Made by a program: the position numbers and the translations under genes | Part shown: positions 18,233 through 27,080 of the stretch, in pieces | Layout: every line of letters starts with the position of its first letter | How positions within the stretch are numbered: position 1 is the first letter of the stretch | Source of the DNA: Sulfitobacter pontiacus | Lineage (GTDB): Bacteria > Pseudomonadota > Alphaproteobacteria > Rhodobacterales > Rhodobacteraceae | Reading direction: 5' to 3' | NCBI RefSeq assembly: GCF_040790665.1 | Contig: NZ_CP160849.1 | Coordinates: 2,505,501 to 2,569,500, forward strand | DNA: 64,000 nt | The notes under the pieces: generated by a model | Told to the model about the DNA's origin: nothing | The model's database searches: none | The model's input: the letters and a program-made list of their open reading frames with translations, nothing else

Positions 18233-18480
18233 GGTGCAAGCTTCCTTATAAGGGGGAAAAGGGATTGCGCGGATCAATACCAGCCACCCCGCAAAGATCA
18301 AGGCCCAGAGGGCATCGCCCGCAGCAGAGCTTTTCCGCCGGGCCAAGGCATTGTTCTTAAAGGGGCAGTATTCCGCCTTTGGTTTCGGTAGGATCAGCGG
18401 AAACCACGTTGACCAGCGATTCGATGGTTGGCAAACTGCATTTTACGACTGACATACGACGTTTTACGAGGAACCCTGCG

Positions 18481-18981
18481 ATGAGCGACATAGAACACTT
18501 GCAAGGCCGTATTTTGGCGGCGCTTGAAAGGGCATCGCGCGGAGCTGACAAACTGGCCGTCGCCAAGGCGGAGGTCCCCGATCTTTCGGAAGAACTTGCG
18601 CAGGAACGCGCTGTCAACGCAGAGCTTTCTGAACAGGTCACTGCTCTGAAAAAGCGGCTGGAGGATGAAACCGCCCATCTGCGGGCTGAACTGGCCACAG
18701 CACAAGCGCGCAACAACAGTGCGGCCGCGGCACAGGCCCAGACCGAAAAGCTTGATCTGGAAATCCAGCGGGTGCGCCGCGCCAATGCGCAGCTGGCCGA
18801 TGCCTGCGCTGCGCTGCGCGAAGCCAATGCCGAAGGGGTGGGGGACGCCGATCTGATCAATGCCGCCTTGCAGGCAGAGCTTGACGCGCTGCATGCCGCC
18901 CGTCGCGCCGATGTGGCAGAGGCGGACGCGATCCTCTCTGTTCTTACCCCGCTTGTTCCCACTGCCGAGGAGTCTGCCTGA
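18481..18981 (+). CDS. coiled-coil protein coupled to zapA
   Basis: This 166-residue, Ala/Glu-rich protein appears to be one long coiled coil from about residue 10 to 140, with heptad-like runs such as LAQERAVNAELSEQVTALKK. No membrane segment or signal peptide is seen. The start at 18481 follows GAGGAA. Its stop overlaps the zapA start (TGATG), so translation is coupled. That suggests a role with the divisome, but the function is unknown. Confidence 0.85.
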   Translation: MSDIEHLQGRILAALERASRGADKLAVAKAEVPDLSEELAQERAVNAELSEQVTALKKRLEDETAHLRAELATAQARNNSAAAAQAQTEKLDLEIQRVRRANAQLADACAALREANAEGVGDADLINAALQAELDALHAARRADVAEADAILSVLTPLVPTAEESA

Positions 18982-19406
18982 TGCCCGAAGTTACTATCTC
19001 TATCGGCGGTCGCCAATTCGAAGTTTCCTGCCAGGAGGGCGAGGAAGACTACCTGCACGCCGCAGCCAAGATGCTCGACGATGAAGCGCAGGTGTTGTCG
19101 GATCAGGTAGGCCGGATGCCCGAAGCGCGGATGTTGTTGATGGCGGGCCTGCTGCTTGCCGATAAAACCGCCAGCGTCGAGGATAAGATCAAGGAAGCCC
19201 GCGCCGAACTGGCAGAGCGTGACGCAGAGCTTGCAAGCCTGCGCAATGTCGTGGTGGAGCCCGAGCGGATCGAGGTGCCTGTCATCCCGCAAAGCGTCAC
19301 CGACAGCCTAGCCGAAATGGCCGCCCGCGCCGAAGCCTTGGCGAGCGAGATCGAAGACAAGGCCCAAGACGGGGCCCGAGACAAGGCCCAAGACGGGGCC
19401 CAGTGA
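18981..19406 (+). CDS. zapA: cell division protein ZapA
   Basis: ZapA is a small cytoplasmic protein that bundles FtsZ filaments. The N-terminal globular domain (MPEVTISIGGRQFEVSCQEGEEDYLHAAAKMLDDEA) and the following helical region match the family. The 141 residues end with a Glu/Ala-rich coil and a short imperfect repeat (DKAQDGA twice). It is coupled on both sides: the start overlaps the preceding coiled-coil gene by 1 bp, and the stop overlaps the start of the next gene by 4 bp. Confidence 0.92.
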   Translation: MPEVTISIGGRQFEVSCQEGEEDYLHAAAKMLDDEAQVLSDQVGRMPEARMLLMAGLLLADKTASVEDKIKEARAELAERDAELASLRNVVVEPERIEVPVIPQSVTDSLAEMAARAEALASEIEDKAQDGARDKAQDGAQ

Positions 19407-19759
19407 CCCTGCCGCGCGCTATCGCATGCGGGGCCGCGGCGGCGTGGTGGCTCGGGGTAGGGGGCAGCGCTTTGGCGCAGGCCATGCCGGTCACTGCCAC
19501 CTATATCTGCGAGCGCGGGGTCGAGGTGCCGGTTTCCTATGCCACCCCCGAACAGGGGGAGGCGACGGCTGTGCTTTATGTGGAAAACCGCATGGTCACG
19601 CTGGTCCGGAGCCGCGCGGCATCAGGGGCGCGCTATGCATGGCCCTCGGACGGGTCTGGCTATGTCTGGTGGAGCAAGGGGGACGCCGCGACGCTATTCT
19701 GGCATGATGCGGCGGCGGATGAAGATGTCACGCTTTACGCGGCGTGTCAGGCGCAGTAA
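19403..19759 (+). CDS. MliC/PliC-type lysozyme inhibitor, secreted
   Basis: A 118-residue exported protein with a signal peptide (residues 1 to about 26, ending ALAQA). The mature part shows the MliC pattern: TYICERGVEVPVSY, VLYVENRMVTLVRSRAASGARYAW, and YVWWSKGDAATLFW, with a terminal Cys that can pair with the first. MliC proteins block C-type lysozyme and have been called membrane-bound when they carry a lipobox; no lipobox Cys is seen here, so it should be periplasmic. It overlaps zapA by 4 bp. A hairpin terminator follows. Confidence 0.85.
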   Translation: MTLPRAIACGAAAAWWLGVGGSALAQAMPVTATYICERGVEVPVSYATPEQGEATAVLYVENRMVTLVRSRAASGARYAWPSDGSGYVWWSKGDAATLFWHDAAADEDVTLYAACQAQ

Positions 19760-19802
19760 CGCGTCTTTTGCAGGTCTCGCGCCGACATGCGTGGCGCGGT
19801 TC

Positions 19803-19831
19803 GGGTGCCCCTTGATCCAAGGCGCACCCGT
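19803..19831 (+). terminator. terminator after the zapA operon
   Basis: A stem CGGGTGC/GCACCCG with inner CC/GG pairs closes a short loop and is followed by TTTCTTAT, about 45 bp after the MliC-like gene and 19 bp before the convergent grxD stop. Confidence 0.6.
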
Positions 19832-19849
19832 TTCTTATCAGCCGACCGC

Positions 19850-20212
19850 TTAGCCGTTGGCTTCGCGGATCTTGTCTGCGGCTTCTTTGTCAAAGGCGAC
19901 GCCGTTGTCTTCCAGCAGCGTGTCCAGCTCGCCCGACAGCATCATTTCGGTGATGATGTCACAGCCGCCGACGAATTCGCCTTTGACGTAAAGCTGCGGG
20001 ATGGTGGGCCAGTCAGAGAAGTCCTTGATCCCCTGACGCAGCTCTTCGTCGGCCAGCACGTTCACATCGGTGTAGTCGACGTTCATATAGTTCAACACGC
20101 CAGCCACACGGGACGAGAACCCGCACTGCGGCATCGTCTTGTTGCCCTTCATGAACAGCACAACATTGTTGGCGGTGATGGTTTCCTGAATTTGCGTCTT
20201 TGCGTCGGTCAT
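19850..20212 (-). CDS. grxD: monothiol glutaredoxin, Grx4 type
   Basis: GrxD binds and transfers [2Fe-2S] clusters, often as a heterodimer with BolA proteins. The 120 residues hold the CGFS motif with Cys30 (MPQCGFSS), the conserved Lys22 region (LFMKGNK), [20 protein letters not shown] for glutathione binding, and the usual length. The start overlaps the stop of an 81-residue membrane protein gene by 4 bp, and a bolA gene begins the same operon. This operon order supports a Grx-BolA partnership in iron sensing or Fe-S delivery. Confidence 0.97.
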   Translation of the reverse strand: MTDAKTQIQETITANNVVLFMKGNKTMPQCGFSSRVAGVLNYMNVDYTDVNVLADEELRQGIKDFSDWPTIPQLYVKGEFVGGCDIITEMMLSGELDTLLEDNGVAFDKEAADKIREANG

Positions 20213-20454
20213 TTCGATTTGTCCTTTGGTATAAAGCGTTTCGCGTATTCTTGAGGGTCGCGGGGGATGCGGTAGTTGGTCTGATGTCCGCCGCCGCCGC
20301 CACCCGAATGATAGGTCGCGTCAATTTCGTGATAGCCCTTGCCCGGCTTTGATCCGCGTTCGGTGTCGCGTGTGTGTTTCAGCGCCTGTAGGCCGCGCAG
20401 AACCGCCACGATCAGCACCAAAACGCTGAGGATCAGGACCAGGATCGGGTCCAC
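20209..20454 (-). CDS. small membrane protein of the bolA-grxD operon
   Basis: An 81-residue protein with one N-terminal transmembrane helix (about residues 3-22) and a polar tail containing a run of six glycines and a basic end (RFIPKDKSK). I do not recognise a family. It is placed between bolA (4 bp gap) and grxD (4 bp overlap), so it is made together with them. Function unknown. Confidence 0.8.
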   Translation of the reverse strand: MDPILVLILSVLVLIVAVLRGLQALKHTRDTERGSKPGKGYHEIDATYHSGGGGGGHQTNYRIPRDPQEYAKRFIPKDKSK

Positions 20455-20458
20455 CGGA

Positions 20459-20695
20459 TCAATCCGGCGCTTTGGTCGTCAGCGCGAGCGCGTGCAACTC
20501 GCCGTTCGATCCATCCATCCGGCCCTTGAGCGCGGCATAGACGGCACGTTGCTGTTGCACACGGTTCTGGCCACGGAAACTTTCATCGATGATCATCGCG
20601 GCCATATGCACGCCGTCATTGCCTTCGACGGTGATCTTGGCGTTTGGAAAGGTCTCGCGCAGCAGGTCTTCGATTTCGCGGGCTTGCATGGGCAT
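20459..20695 (-). CDS. BolA-family protein
   Basis: This 78-residue protein has the BolA fold pattern: a helix IEDLLRETFPNAKITVEG, then the strand region HMAAMIIDESFRGQNRVQQQRAVYAALKGRMDG and the ending GELHALALTTKAPD. BolA proteins form heterodimers with monothiol glutaredoxins through a conserved His and the Grx cluster. The grxD gene two positions downstream on the same transcript supports this. First ATG 20695 with GGAG upstream is preferred, although ATG 20689 is possible. Confidence 0.93.
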   Translation of the reverse strand: MPMQAREIEDLLRETFPNAKITVEGNDGVHMAAMIIDESFRGQNRVQQQRAVYAALKGRMDGSNGELHALALTTKAPD

Positions 20696-20849
20696 GTGTG
20701 GGGCGCTCCGTCTGGCATGTCATTGCCCAAGATGTAGTAGTGTGCAGGGCGGCGTGCAAGTTATCTCCCCGTTATCTGATTGAGCGGGGGCATGGGACGC
20801 CCTACATAAGAACAGTCGCCGCCGCGACAAGGTAAGGAGACCACCCGCC

Positions 20850-21818
20850 ATGGAGATTTTCGAGAACGCACCGGAACGCGCCTATGCATGGGCGCAAGCG
20901 GGCCGCGGGGCCGCGCTGGCCACGGTGGTGGAGACATGGGGCTCTGCCCCGCGACGGGTTGGCGCGCAGCTGGCCATCACCGCAGATGGCGAGATGCAGG
21001 GCTCTGTCTCGGGCGGTTGTGTCGAGGGGGCCGTGGTGGTTGAAGCGCTCGAGGCGATCGAGGACGGCACGCCGCGTTTGCTGGAATATGGCGTCAGCGA
21101 TGGCGACGCCTTTGCCGTGGGGCTGGCCTGCGGCGGAAAGATTCGCGTGTTGGTCGAACCTGTGGGCGCAAAGGCGATGCCGTTTGACGTTCTGGGCGAC
21201 CTCGTCCGCGCCCGCGCCGCGCGCCAGCCCGTGGCCTACCAGGTGCCCCTGTCGGGCGGGGTGGGGCGCTTGGTCACGGGCGGCTATGCAGACCGCTTTC
21301 GCATGGACCGTTCCGGCGTTGAAGAGGATGGCGATACATTCGTCGCGATCCACAACCCGCCGCTGCGGCTGGTTATCGTCGGGGCGGTACATATCGCGCA
21401 GGCCTTGGTGCCCATGGCGCAGGTCGCGGGCTTTGACGCCGTGGTCATCGACCCGCGCGAGGCCTTTGGCTCGCAAGCGCGTTTCCCCGATGCACAGGTG
21501 ATCAACGACTGGCCGGACGCGGCGATGGACACCGTCGGCGTTGATACCCGCAGCGCCGTTGTGCTGCTGACCCACGACCCCAAACTCGACGACCCCGCGC
21601 TGCATATAGCACTCCGGTCCGACGCCTTCTATATCGGGGCGCTCGGATCGAAACGCACCCATGCCTCCCGCGTGGCACGGCTGGAAGAGGCGGGCTTTAC
21701 CGCGGCCGACATCGCGCGCATCAACGGCCCCGTCGGGCTGGACATCGGGGCCGCCAGCCCGCCCGAGATCGCGGTGTCGATCCTGTCGCAGATGATCCAA
21801 GCCCTGAGAAAACCGTGA
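20850..21818 (+). CDS. XdhC/CoxI-family maturation protein
   Basis: The 322 residues comprise an N-terminal XdhC_CoxI domain (GRGAALATVVETWGSAPRRVGAQLAI, then SGGCVEGAVV) and a C-terminal Rossmann domain (LVIVGAVHIAQALVPMA, ALGSKRTHASRVARLEEAGF). XdhC-type proteins insert the sulfurated molybdenum cofactor into xanthine dehydrogenase-like enzymes. The form II cox structural genes 1.1 kb downstream are the likely client. The next gene overlaps by 4 bp (GTGA), so the two are coupled. AAGGAGA precedes the start. Confidence 0.92.
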   Translation: MEIFENAPERAYAWAQAGRGAALATVVETWGSAPRRVGAQLAITADGEMQGSVSGGCVEGAVVVEALEAIEDGTPRLLEYGVSDGDAFAVGLACGGKIRVLVEPVGAKAMPFDVLGDLVRARAARQPVAYQVPLSGGVGRLVTGGYADRFRMDRSGVEEDGDTFVAIHNPPLRLVIVGAVHIAQALVPMAQVAGFDAVVIDPREAFGSQARFPDAQVINDWPDAAMDTVGVDTRSAVVLLTHDPKLDDPALHIALRSDAFYIGALGSKRTHASRVARLEEAGFTAADIARINGPVGLDIGAASPPEIAVSILSQMIQALRKP

Positions 21819-22798
21819 AGTTCGGCCCCATCGACACGGCGCAGGCCGAGGGTGCCGTGCTGGCCCATTCCATCGCATTGCCCTCGGGCCGTTTGCGCAA
21901 GGGGTTACGGCTAGAGCCCGCCCATCTTGCCGCGCTTCGGGCAGAGGGCATCGACAGCATCATCGTGGCGCAGCTCGCGTCAGGGGATGCGGATGAAAAC
22001 ACCGCCGCGGCACAGGTGGCGCAGGCCGTGCTGGCGGCGCATCCCCATCTGACGATGACGCGCGCCTTTACCGGCCGCGTGAACCTGCTGGCCGATGGGC
22101 CGGGGGTGGCGCAGCTGGATGTGGGCGCGCTTGAAGCGTTGAACGCCGTGCACCCGATGATCACGCTGGCCACGGTCCCGCCGTTCCAGCAGATGGCAGC
22201 GGGGGGCATGGTGGCGACGATCAAGATTATCTCTTACGCCGTCGCGCAAAGCGATCTTGCCGCCGCCTGCGATGCGGGGCGCGGCGCGATCCGGCTGGTG
22301 CCGCCGCAAATCAGGGACGCGACGCTGATCATCACCGAGATTGACGGCGGCGCGGGCGACAAGGGGAAAAAGGCCATCGCAGACCGGCTTTCTGCGCTGG
22401 ATGTGGATCTGAAAAAAGTCGTCATGGTCCCGCATGAGGTCACCGCCCTGCGCGATGCCATTGCCGCGGCGGATACGGCGCTGACGCTGATCCTCACCGG
22501 CTCTGCCACCTCTGACATTGATGACGTGGCCCCGCAGGCCCTGCGCGCCGCGGGCGGAGAGGTCTCGCGCTTTGGCATGCCGGTTGATCCGGGCAATCTG
22601 CTGTTTCTGGGGCAGATGGGCGATACGCCGGTGATCGGCCTGCCGGGCTGCGCGCGCGCGCCTGCGTTGAATGGGGCAGATTGGGTGCTGTCGCGGGTGA
22701 TCTGCGGCATAGAGGTATCCCCGCGCGATATCGCCCGCATGGGGGTGGGCGGCTTGCTGAAAGAGATCGCCACCCGCCCGCAACCAAGACGCGGTTGA
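21815..22798 (+). CDS. molybdopterin-binding (MoeA/MogA-like) protein
   Basis: A 327-residue protein starting with GTG inside the xdhC stop. The C-terminal half resembles the MoCF-biosynthesis fold that binds molybdopterin (LILTGSATSDIDDVAPQALRAAGGEVSRFGMPVDPGNLLFLG, then GLPGCARAPALNGADWVLSRV). The N-terminal half (AEGAVLAHSIALPSGRLRKGLRL) recalls the start of MoeA. It is probably a cofactor-handling protein for the cox enzyme. It is shorter than MoeA (about 400), so I leave the symbol empty. Confidence 0.85.
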   Translation: MKFGPIDTAQAEGAVLAHSIALPSGRLRKGLRLEPAHLAALRAEGIDSIIVAQLASGDADENTAAAQVAQAVLAAHPHLTMTRAFTGRVNLLADGPGVAQLDVGALEALNAVHPMITLATVPPFQQMAAGGMVATIKIISYAVAQSDLAAACDAGRGAIRLVPPQIRDATLIITEIDGGAGDKGKKAIADRLSALDVDLKKVVMVPHEVTALRDAIAAADTALTLILTGSATSDIDDVAPQALRAAGGEVSRFGMPVDPGNLLFLGQMGDTPVIGLPGCARAPALNGADWVLSRVICGIEVSPRDIARMGVGGLLKEIATRPQPRRG

Positions 22799-22929
22799 CC
22801 GACCCCGACGCAAGGCCCGTCGCCGCGCCGCGCCTGCGAAGTTCAACCCATGCGAAAAATTTCTGTTCTCAACGCCCCTTTGGCGTGCTTAACTCGACCC
22901 AACACATGACATAAAACGGGAGGAACATC

Positions 22930-23415
22930 ATGACCGAGGTCAAAATGACCGTGAACGGCAAACCTGCATCCGGTGCCGTCGAAGGGCGCACGTTGCTGGC
23001 GTCATTCCTGCGCGAAAACCTGAGCCTGACCGGCACGCATATCGGCTGCGACACCAGCCAGTGCGGGGCCTGCGTGGTTCATGTCAACGGAGAGGCGGTC
23101 AAGGCCTGCACCATGCTCGCGGTCGAAGCGGACGGGGCCGAGGTCAAGACGATCGAATCCATGGCCAATCCCGATGGATCGCTGACAGTGATCCAACAGG
23201 CGTTTCAGGACCACCACGGGCTGCAATGCGGCTTTTGTACACCGGGCATGATCATGTCGGCCTCGGCGCTGCTGAAAGACAACCCCAAGCCGACCGAGGC
23301 AGAGGTCCGGCACTATCTGGACGGCAATATCTGCCGCTGCACCGGTTACCATAACATCGTCAAAGCGATCATGGCCGCATCCGGTCAGGACGTCAGCGCG
23401 CTAGCTGCCGAATAA
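22930..23415 (+). CDS. coxS: form II carbon monoxide dehydrogenase-like, small [2Fe-2S] subunit
   Basis: This 161-residue iron-sulfur subunit of a molybdenum hydroxylase has the plant-type ferredoxin cluster motif [12 protein letters not shown] with a later Cys, and the second [2Fe-2S] motif [10 protein letters not shown] ... [10 protein letters not shown]. It passes electrons from the molybdenum centre in CoxL to the flavin in CoxM. The gene is first in the order S-L-M, which is typical of form II clusters. The start follows GGGAGGAAC. A 192-bp gap separates it from coxL. Confidence 0.95.
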   Translation: MTEVKMTVNGKPASGAVEGRTLLASFLRENLSLTGTHIGCDTSQCGACVVHVNGEAVKACTMLAVEADGAEVKTIESMANPDGSLTVIQQAFQDHHGLQCGFCTPGMIMSASALLKDNPKPTEAEVRHYLDGNICRCTGYHNIVKAIMAASGQDVSALAAE

Positions 23416-23607
23416 CCACCGTGCGACGTGCGGCCCTGTTGATGCAGGGGCGGGAGGACACGGCGCACCCATTCTGAAAACCGCGCTTTCCCACGCAAAC
23501 GGGGAACCGCAGCAACCCATAGATTGACGACATAAGAATAAAGCCAAACGCAAAAGCCACATACGACGGTACGGACCCGATCCGTGCCCCATAGGGAGGA
23601 ATTGACC

Positions 23608-25971
23608 ATGCCAAAGGACGGCGGAATTGGTGCCAGCAGCAAGCGGCGCGAGGATATCCGGTTTTTGACCGGTGAGGGGAATTATACCGACGATATCAAC
23701 CTGCACGGACAGGCGCATGTGTTCTTTCTGCGCTCGGATATCGCCCATGGGGTGCTGAATTCGGTCGATACATCCGCGGCAGAGGGGATGCCGGGGGTCG
23801 TGAAGATCTTTACCGGTGCCGATTTCGCCGAGGTCGGGTCGATCCCCTGCGGCTGGCAGGTCACGGACAAGCATGGCGAGCCCATGCAAGAGCCGCGCCA
23901 CCCCGTACTGGCCGAAGGCAAGGTCCGCCACGTGGGCGAACCGATTGCGGCTGTCGTGGCGGAAACCCTGTCGCAGGCCCGCGATGCGGCAGAGGCGATC
24001 GTCGTTGACATCACCGATCTGCCCGCCGTCGTCGATATGAAGCAGGCCGTGCAGGAAGGCGCGCCCAAGGTTCATGACGATCTGACCTCGAACCTCTGCT
24101 ACGATTGGGGCTTTGTCGAAGAGAACAAGGCTGCCGTTGACAAGGCCTTTGAAGACGCGGCCCATGTCACCACGCTGGAACTGGTCAACAACCGTCTGGT
24201 CGCCAATCCGATGGAGCCGCGCGTCGCCGTCGGCGACTATGCACGCGGGACAGGCGATCATACGCTTTACACCACCAGCCAGAACCCCCATGTGATCCGC
24301 CTGCTGATGGGGGCCTTTGTTCTGGGCATCCCCGAACACAAGCTGCGCGTCGTGGCCCCCGATGTGGGCGGCGGCTTTGGCACCAAGATTTTCCACTATC
24401 AGGAAGAGGCGTTCTGCACCTTTGCCGCCAAAGCCTGTAACCGTCCGGTGAAATGGACCTCCAGCCGGTCCGAGGCCTTCATGTCCGACGCCCACGGGCG
24501 CGACCATGTGACCAAGATCCAGATGGCGCTGGACGCGGACAATAACTTTACCGCGCTGCGCACGGACACTTACGCGAATATGGGGGCTTATCTGTCGACC
24601 TTCGCGCCGTCGGTGCCCACATGGCTGCACGGCACCTTGATGGCGGGCAACTACAAGACGCCGCTGATCTATGTGAACGTAAAGGCCGTGTTTACGAATA
24701 CCGTGCCCGTCGATGCCTATCGCGGCGCGGGCCGGCCGGAGGCAACCTATCAGCTGGAACGGCTGGTGGATAAATGCGCCCATGAGCTTGGGGTCGACCC
24801 GATTGCCTTGCGGCGACAGAATTTCATCACCGAGTTCCCCTATGCCACGCCGGTCGCGGTGGAATATGACACGGGCGATTATGTGGCCACGATGGACAAG
24901 CTTGAAGAGATCGCCGATTTCGCCGGTTTCGACGCGCGCCGCAAGGAAAGCGAGGCCAAGGGCAAGCTGCGTGGATTCGGCGTGAACTGCTATATCGAGG
25001 CGTGCGGCATCGCGCCCTCGAACCTCGTGGGGCAGCTTGGCGCGCGGGCGGGTCTGTATGAATCCGCTACCGTGCGGGTCAATGCGACGGGCGGTCTGGT
25101 CGTGATGACCGGCAGCCACAGCCACGGGCAGGGGCATGAAACCGCCTTCCCGCAGGTGATCGCCGAGATGATCGGTATCCCCGAAGAGATGGTCGAGATC
25201 GTGCATGGCGACACGGCCAACACCCCGATGGGTATGGGGACCTACGGCTCGCGCTCCCTCGCGGTCGGCGGGTCTGCCATGGTCCGCGCGACAGAAAAGA
25301 TTATCGCCAAGGCGACCAAGATCGCGTCGCACCTGCTGGAAGCCTCGGAAGGGGATATCGAGCTGAAAGACGGGGCCTTTACCGTGGCGGGGACGGATAA
25401 ATCCGTTGCTTGGGGGGATGTGACGCTGGCCGCCTATGTACCGCATAACTACCCGCTGGAGGATATCGAGCCGGGTCTGGAAGAGACGGCTTTCTACGAT
25501 CCGTCGAACTTTACCTATCCCTCCGGTGCCTACGCCTGCGAGGTCGAGTTGGACCCCGAAACCGGCCATGTCACCATTGACCGCTTTGCGGCGGCGGATG
25601 ACTTTGGCAATATCGTCAACCCGATGATCGTGAGCGGTCAGGTCCACGGCGGGATCGCGCAAGGCATCGGGCAAGCGCTGATGGAGAATTGCGCCTATGA
25701 CAGCGACGGTCAGTTGCTCAGCGCGTCCTACATGGATTACGCGATGCCACGGGCCAGCGATCTGCCGTTCTATACCGTTGACCATTCGTGCCAGACGCCC
25801 TGTACGCACAACCCCCTGGGCGTGAAAGGCTGCGGTGAGGCAGGGGCCATCGGGTCGCCGCCTGCGGTGGTGAATGCGGTGTTGGACGCCATGCGATCGG
25901 GCGGTAAGGATGTCGGGCATATCGACATGCCTGTCACACCGGCGCGGGTTTGGGCGGCGATGAACGGATAA
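23608..25971 (+). CDS. coxL: form II carbon monoxide dehydrogenase-like, large molybdenum subunit
   Basis: The 787-residue molybdopterin subunit has the cofactor motif GGGFGTK near residue 253 and the active-site Glu region [12 protein letters not shown] near 741. The active-site loop reads AYRGAGR (about 369-375) rather than AYxCSFR, so this is form II, not the form I enzyme with the Cu-bound Cys proven for CO oxidation. CO as substrate is therefore uncertain; form II enzymes may use other small molecules. ATG 23608 is chosen because GGGAGGA lies just upstream; eight further in-frame codons upstream are not conserved. Confidence 0.94.
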   Translation: MPKDGGIGASSKRREDIRFLTGEGNYTDDINLHGQAHVFFLRSDIAHGVLNSVDTSAAEGMPGVVKIFTGADFAEVGSIPCGWQVTDKHGEPMQEPRHPVLAEGKVRHVGEPIAAVVAETLSQARDAAEAIVVDITDLPAVVDMKQAVQEGAPKVHDDLTSNLCYDWGFVEENKAAVDKAFEDAAHVTTLELVNNRLVANPMEPRVAVGDYARGTGDHTLYTTSQNPHVIRLLMGAFVLGIPEHKLRVVAPDVGGGFGTKIFHYQEEAFCTFAAKACNRPVKWTSSRSEAFMSDAHGRDHVTKIQMALDADNNFTALRTDTYANMGAYLSTFAPSVPTWLHGTLMAGNYKTPLIYVNVKAVFTNTVPVDAYRGAGRPEATYQLERLVDKCAHELGVDPIALRRQNFITEFPYATPVAVEYDTGDYVATMDKLEEIADFAGFDARRKESEAKGKLRGFGVNCYIEACGIAPSNLVGQLGARAGLYESATVRVNATGGLVVMTGSHSHGQGHETAFPQVIAEMIGIPEEMVEIVHGDTANTPMGMGTYGSRSLAVGGSAMVRATEKIIAKATKIASHLLEASEGDIELKDGAFTVAGTDKSVAWGDVTLAAYVPHNYPLEDIEPGLEETAFYDPSNFTYPSGAYACEVELDPETGHVTIDRFAAADDFGNIVNPMIVSGQVHGGIAQGIGQALMENCAYDSDGQLLSASYMDYAMPRASDLPFYTVDHSCQTPCTHNPLGVKGCGEAGAIGSPPAVVNAVLDAMRSGGKDVGHIDMPVTPARVWAAMNG

Positions 25972-26052
25972 GACGGTTGGGGCAGGTGCGGGGTTCAGCC
26001 CGCTATGTGCCTCTGGCGCAGAAAATAAGGGAAAGCGGGGGCCAGCCCCCGC

Positions 26053-26080
26053 GCCCCCGGAGTTTATTGGCAAAATGAAG
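26053..26080. repeat. dispersed intergenic repeat, copy 2
   Basis: GCCCCCGGAGTTTA then TTGGCAAAATGAAG lies between coxL and coxM. It follows a hairpin GCGGGGG-CCAG-CCCCCGC (26035-26052). The element matches copies at 9181 and 44662. Confidence 0.6.
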
Positions 26081-26126
26081 AGCGGCGCAGAGGCCAAGGC
26101 CCGCTTTGAGATTGGAAGGACGCAAG

Positions 26127-26918
26127 ATGTATGATTTTGATGTAGTGAAACCCGCGACAGTGGCCGAGGCGGTCTCGGCATTGGGGCAGGACGAGGCGCA
26201 ACCGCTGAGCGGCGGGCAAACGCTGATCCCCACACTGAAGGCACGCTTGGCGATGCCGTCGGTTCTGGTGTCGCTGAGCGGGATCGAGGACATGCGCGGT
26301 GTGCGTATGGGCGATGACGGTCGCCTGTGTATCGGTGGGGGTACCGTACATGCGACCGTCGCCAAAGAGGCAGAGGCGCATTACCCCGGATTGGCAAGTC
26401 TGGCCGCGCGGATCGGTGATCCGGCCGTGCGCAACCGTGGCACCATCGGCGGTTCGGTCGCGAATAACGACCCCTCGGCCTGTTATCCGGCAGGGGTGCT
26501 TGCCAGCGGTGCGACGATCGTGACCAACGCGCGCGAGATCGCGGCGGATGATTTCTTTGAGGGGATGTTCGCCACCGCGCTGGACGAGGGCGAGATCATC
26601 ACCGAAGTGCGTTTCCCAATCCCCGAGAAGGCGCATTACGAGAAATTTATCCAACCTGCCTCGCGCTTCCCGCTGGTGGCCGTGTTTGTGGCAAAATTCG
26701 CTGACGGTGTGCGGGTTGCTGTGACGGGTGCGTCGGAGGATGGCGTCTTCCGGTGGAGCGATGCAGAAGCCGCGCTGAGCGGGAATTTTGCCGTGGATGC
26801 CCTGTCGGGGTTGAGCCTGCCCGGTGACGGCATGATCAGCGATCTGCACGGCAGCGGTGACTACCGTGCGCATCTGGTTGCTGTGATGACAAAACGGGCA
26901 GTTGCCGCGCTGACCTAA
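26127..26918 (+). CDS. coxM: form II carbon monoxide dehydrogenase-like, medium FAD subunit
   Basis: A 263-residue FAD-binding subunit of the molybdenum hydroxylase family, with the flavin motifs SGGQTLIPTLKARLA (about 32-46) and TIGGSVANNDPSACYP (about 106-121). It accepts electrons from CoxS and passes them to a quinone or other acceptor. ATG 26127 is preceded by GGAAGGA; a seven-codon upstream extension is possible but unlikely. It ends the cox set and is followed by a terminator. A coxG membrane anchor gene is not seen nearby. Confidence 0.95.
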   Translation: MYDFDVVKPATVAEAVSALGQDEAQPLSGGQTLIPTLKARLAMPSVLVSLSGIEDMRGVRMGDDGRLCIGGGTVHATVAKEAEAHYPGLASLAARIGDPAVRNRGTIGGSVANNDPSACYPAGVLASGATIVTNAREIAADDFFEGMFATALDEGEIITEVRFPIPEKAHYEKFIQPASRFPLVAVFVAKFADGVRVAVTGASEDGVFRWSDAEAALSGNFAVDALSGLSLPGDGMISDLHGSGDYRAHLVAVMTKRAVAALT

Positions 26919-26936
26919 GCGGCCCGATACTTCAAT

Positions 26937-26973
26937 GAAAACCGTCCCTTGGGAAACCTTGGGGCGGTTTTTT
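26937..26973 (+). terminator. terminator after coxM
   Basis: A stem AAAACCGTCCC pairs imperfectly with GGGGCGGTTTT and is followed by further T residues, about 20 bp after the stop. Confidence 0.75.
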
Positions 26974-27080
26974 GCTGTCTGGATGATTATCACTTGCGCA
27001 GGGTTGGGAACGATTTTGCAGCACCGGTGTTGTGCCGTAACGCTGCCCGAACGGCGTCCATAACCCCGTGAGGATTAGGA

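Noticed and set aside
16376..18391. 671-codon plus-strand frame opposite tkt
   Set aside because: It is antisense to transketolase and shows only Gly/His/Arg-rich sequence without a start signal or motif.
19407..19849. Possible 6S RNA next to zapA
   Set aside because: Alphaproteobacterial 6S RNA often follows zapA, but here the next gene overlaps zapA, and the only intergenic DNA (19760-19849) holds just a terminator hairpin.
23401..26397. 998-codon open frame on the minus strand opposite the cox genes
   Set aside because: It lies wholly antisense to coxL and coxM, whose motifs are certain; GC-rich third positions keep the opposite frame open. The translation is rich in Arg/His/Gly with no recognisable domain.
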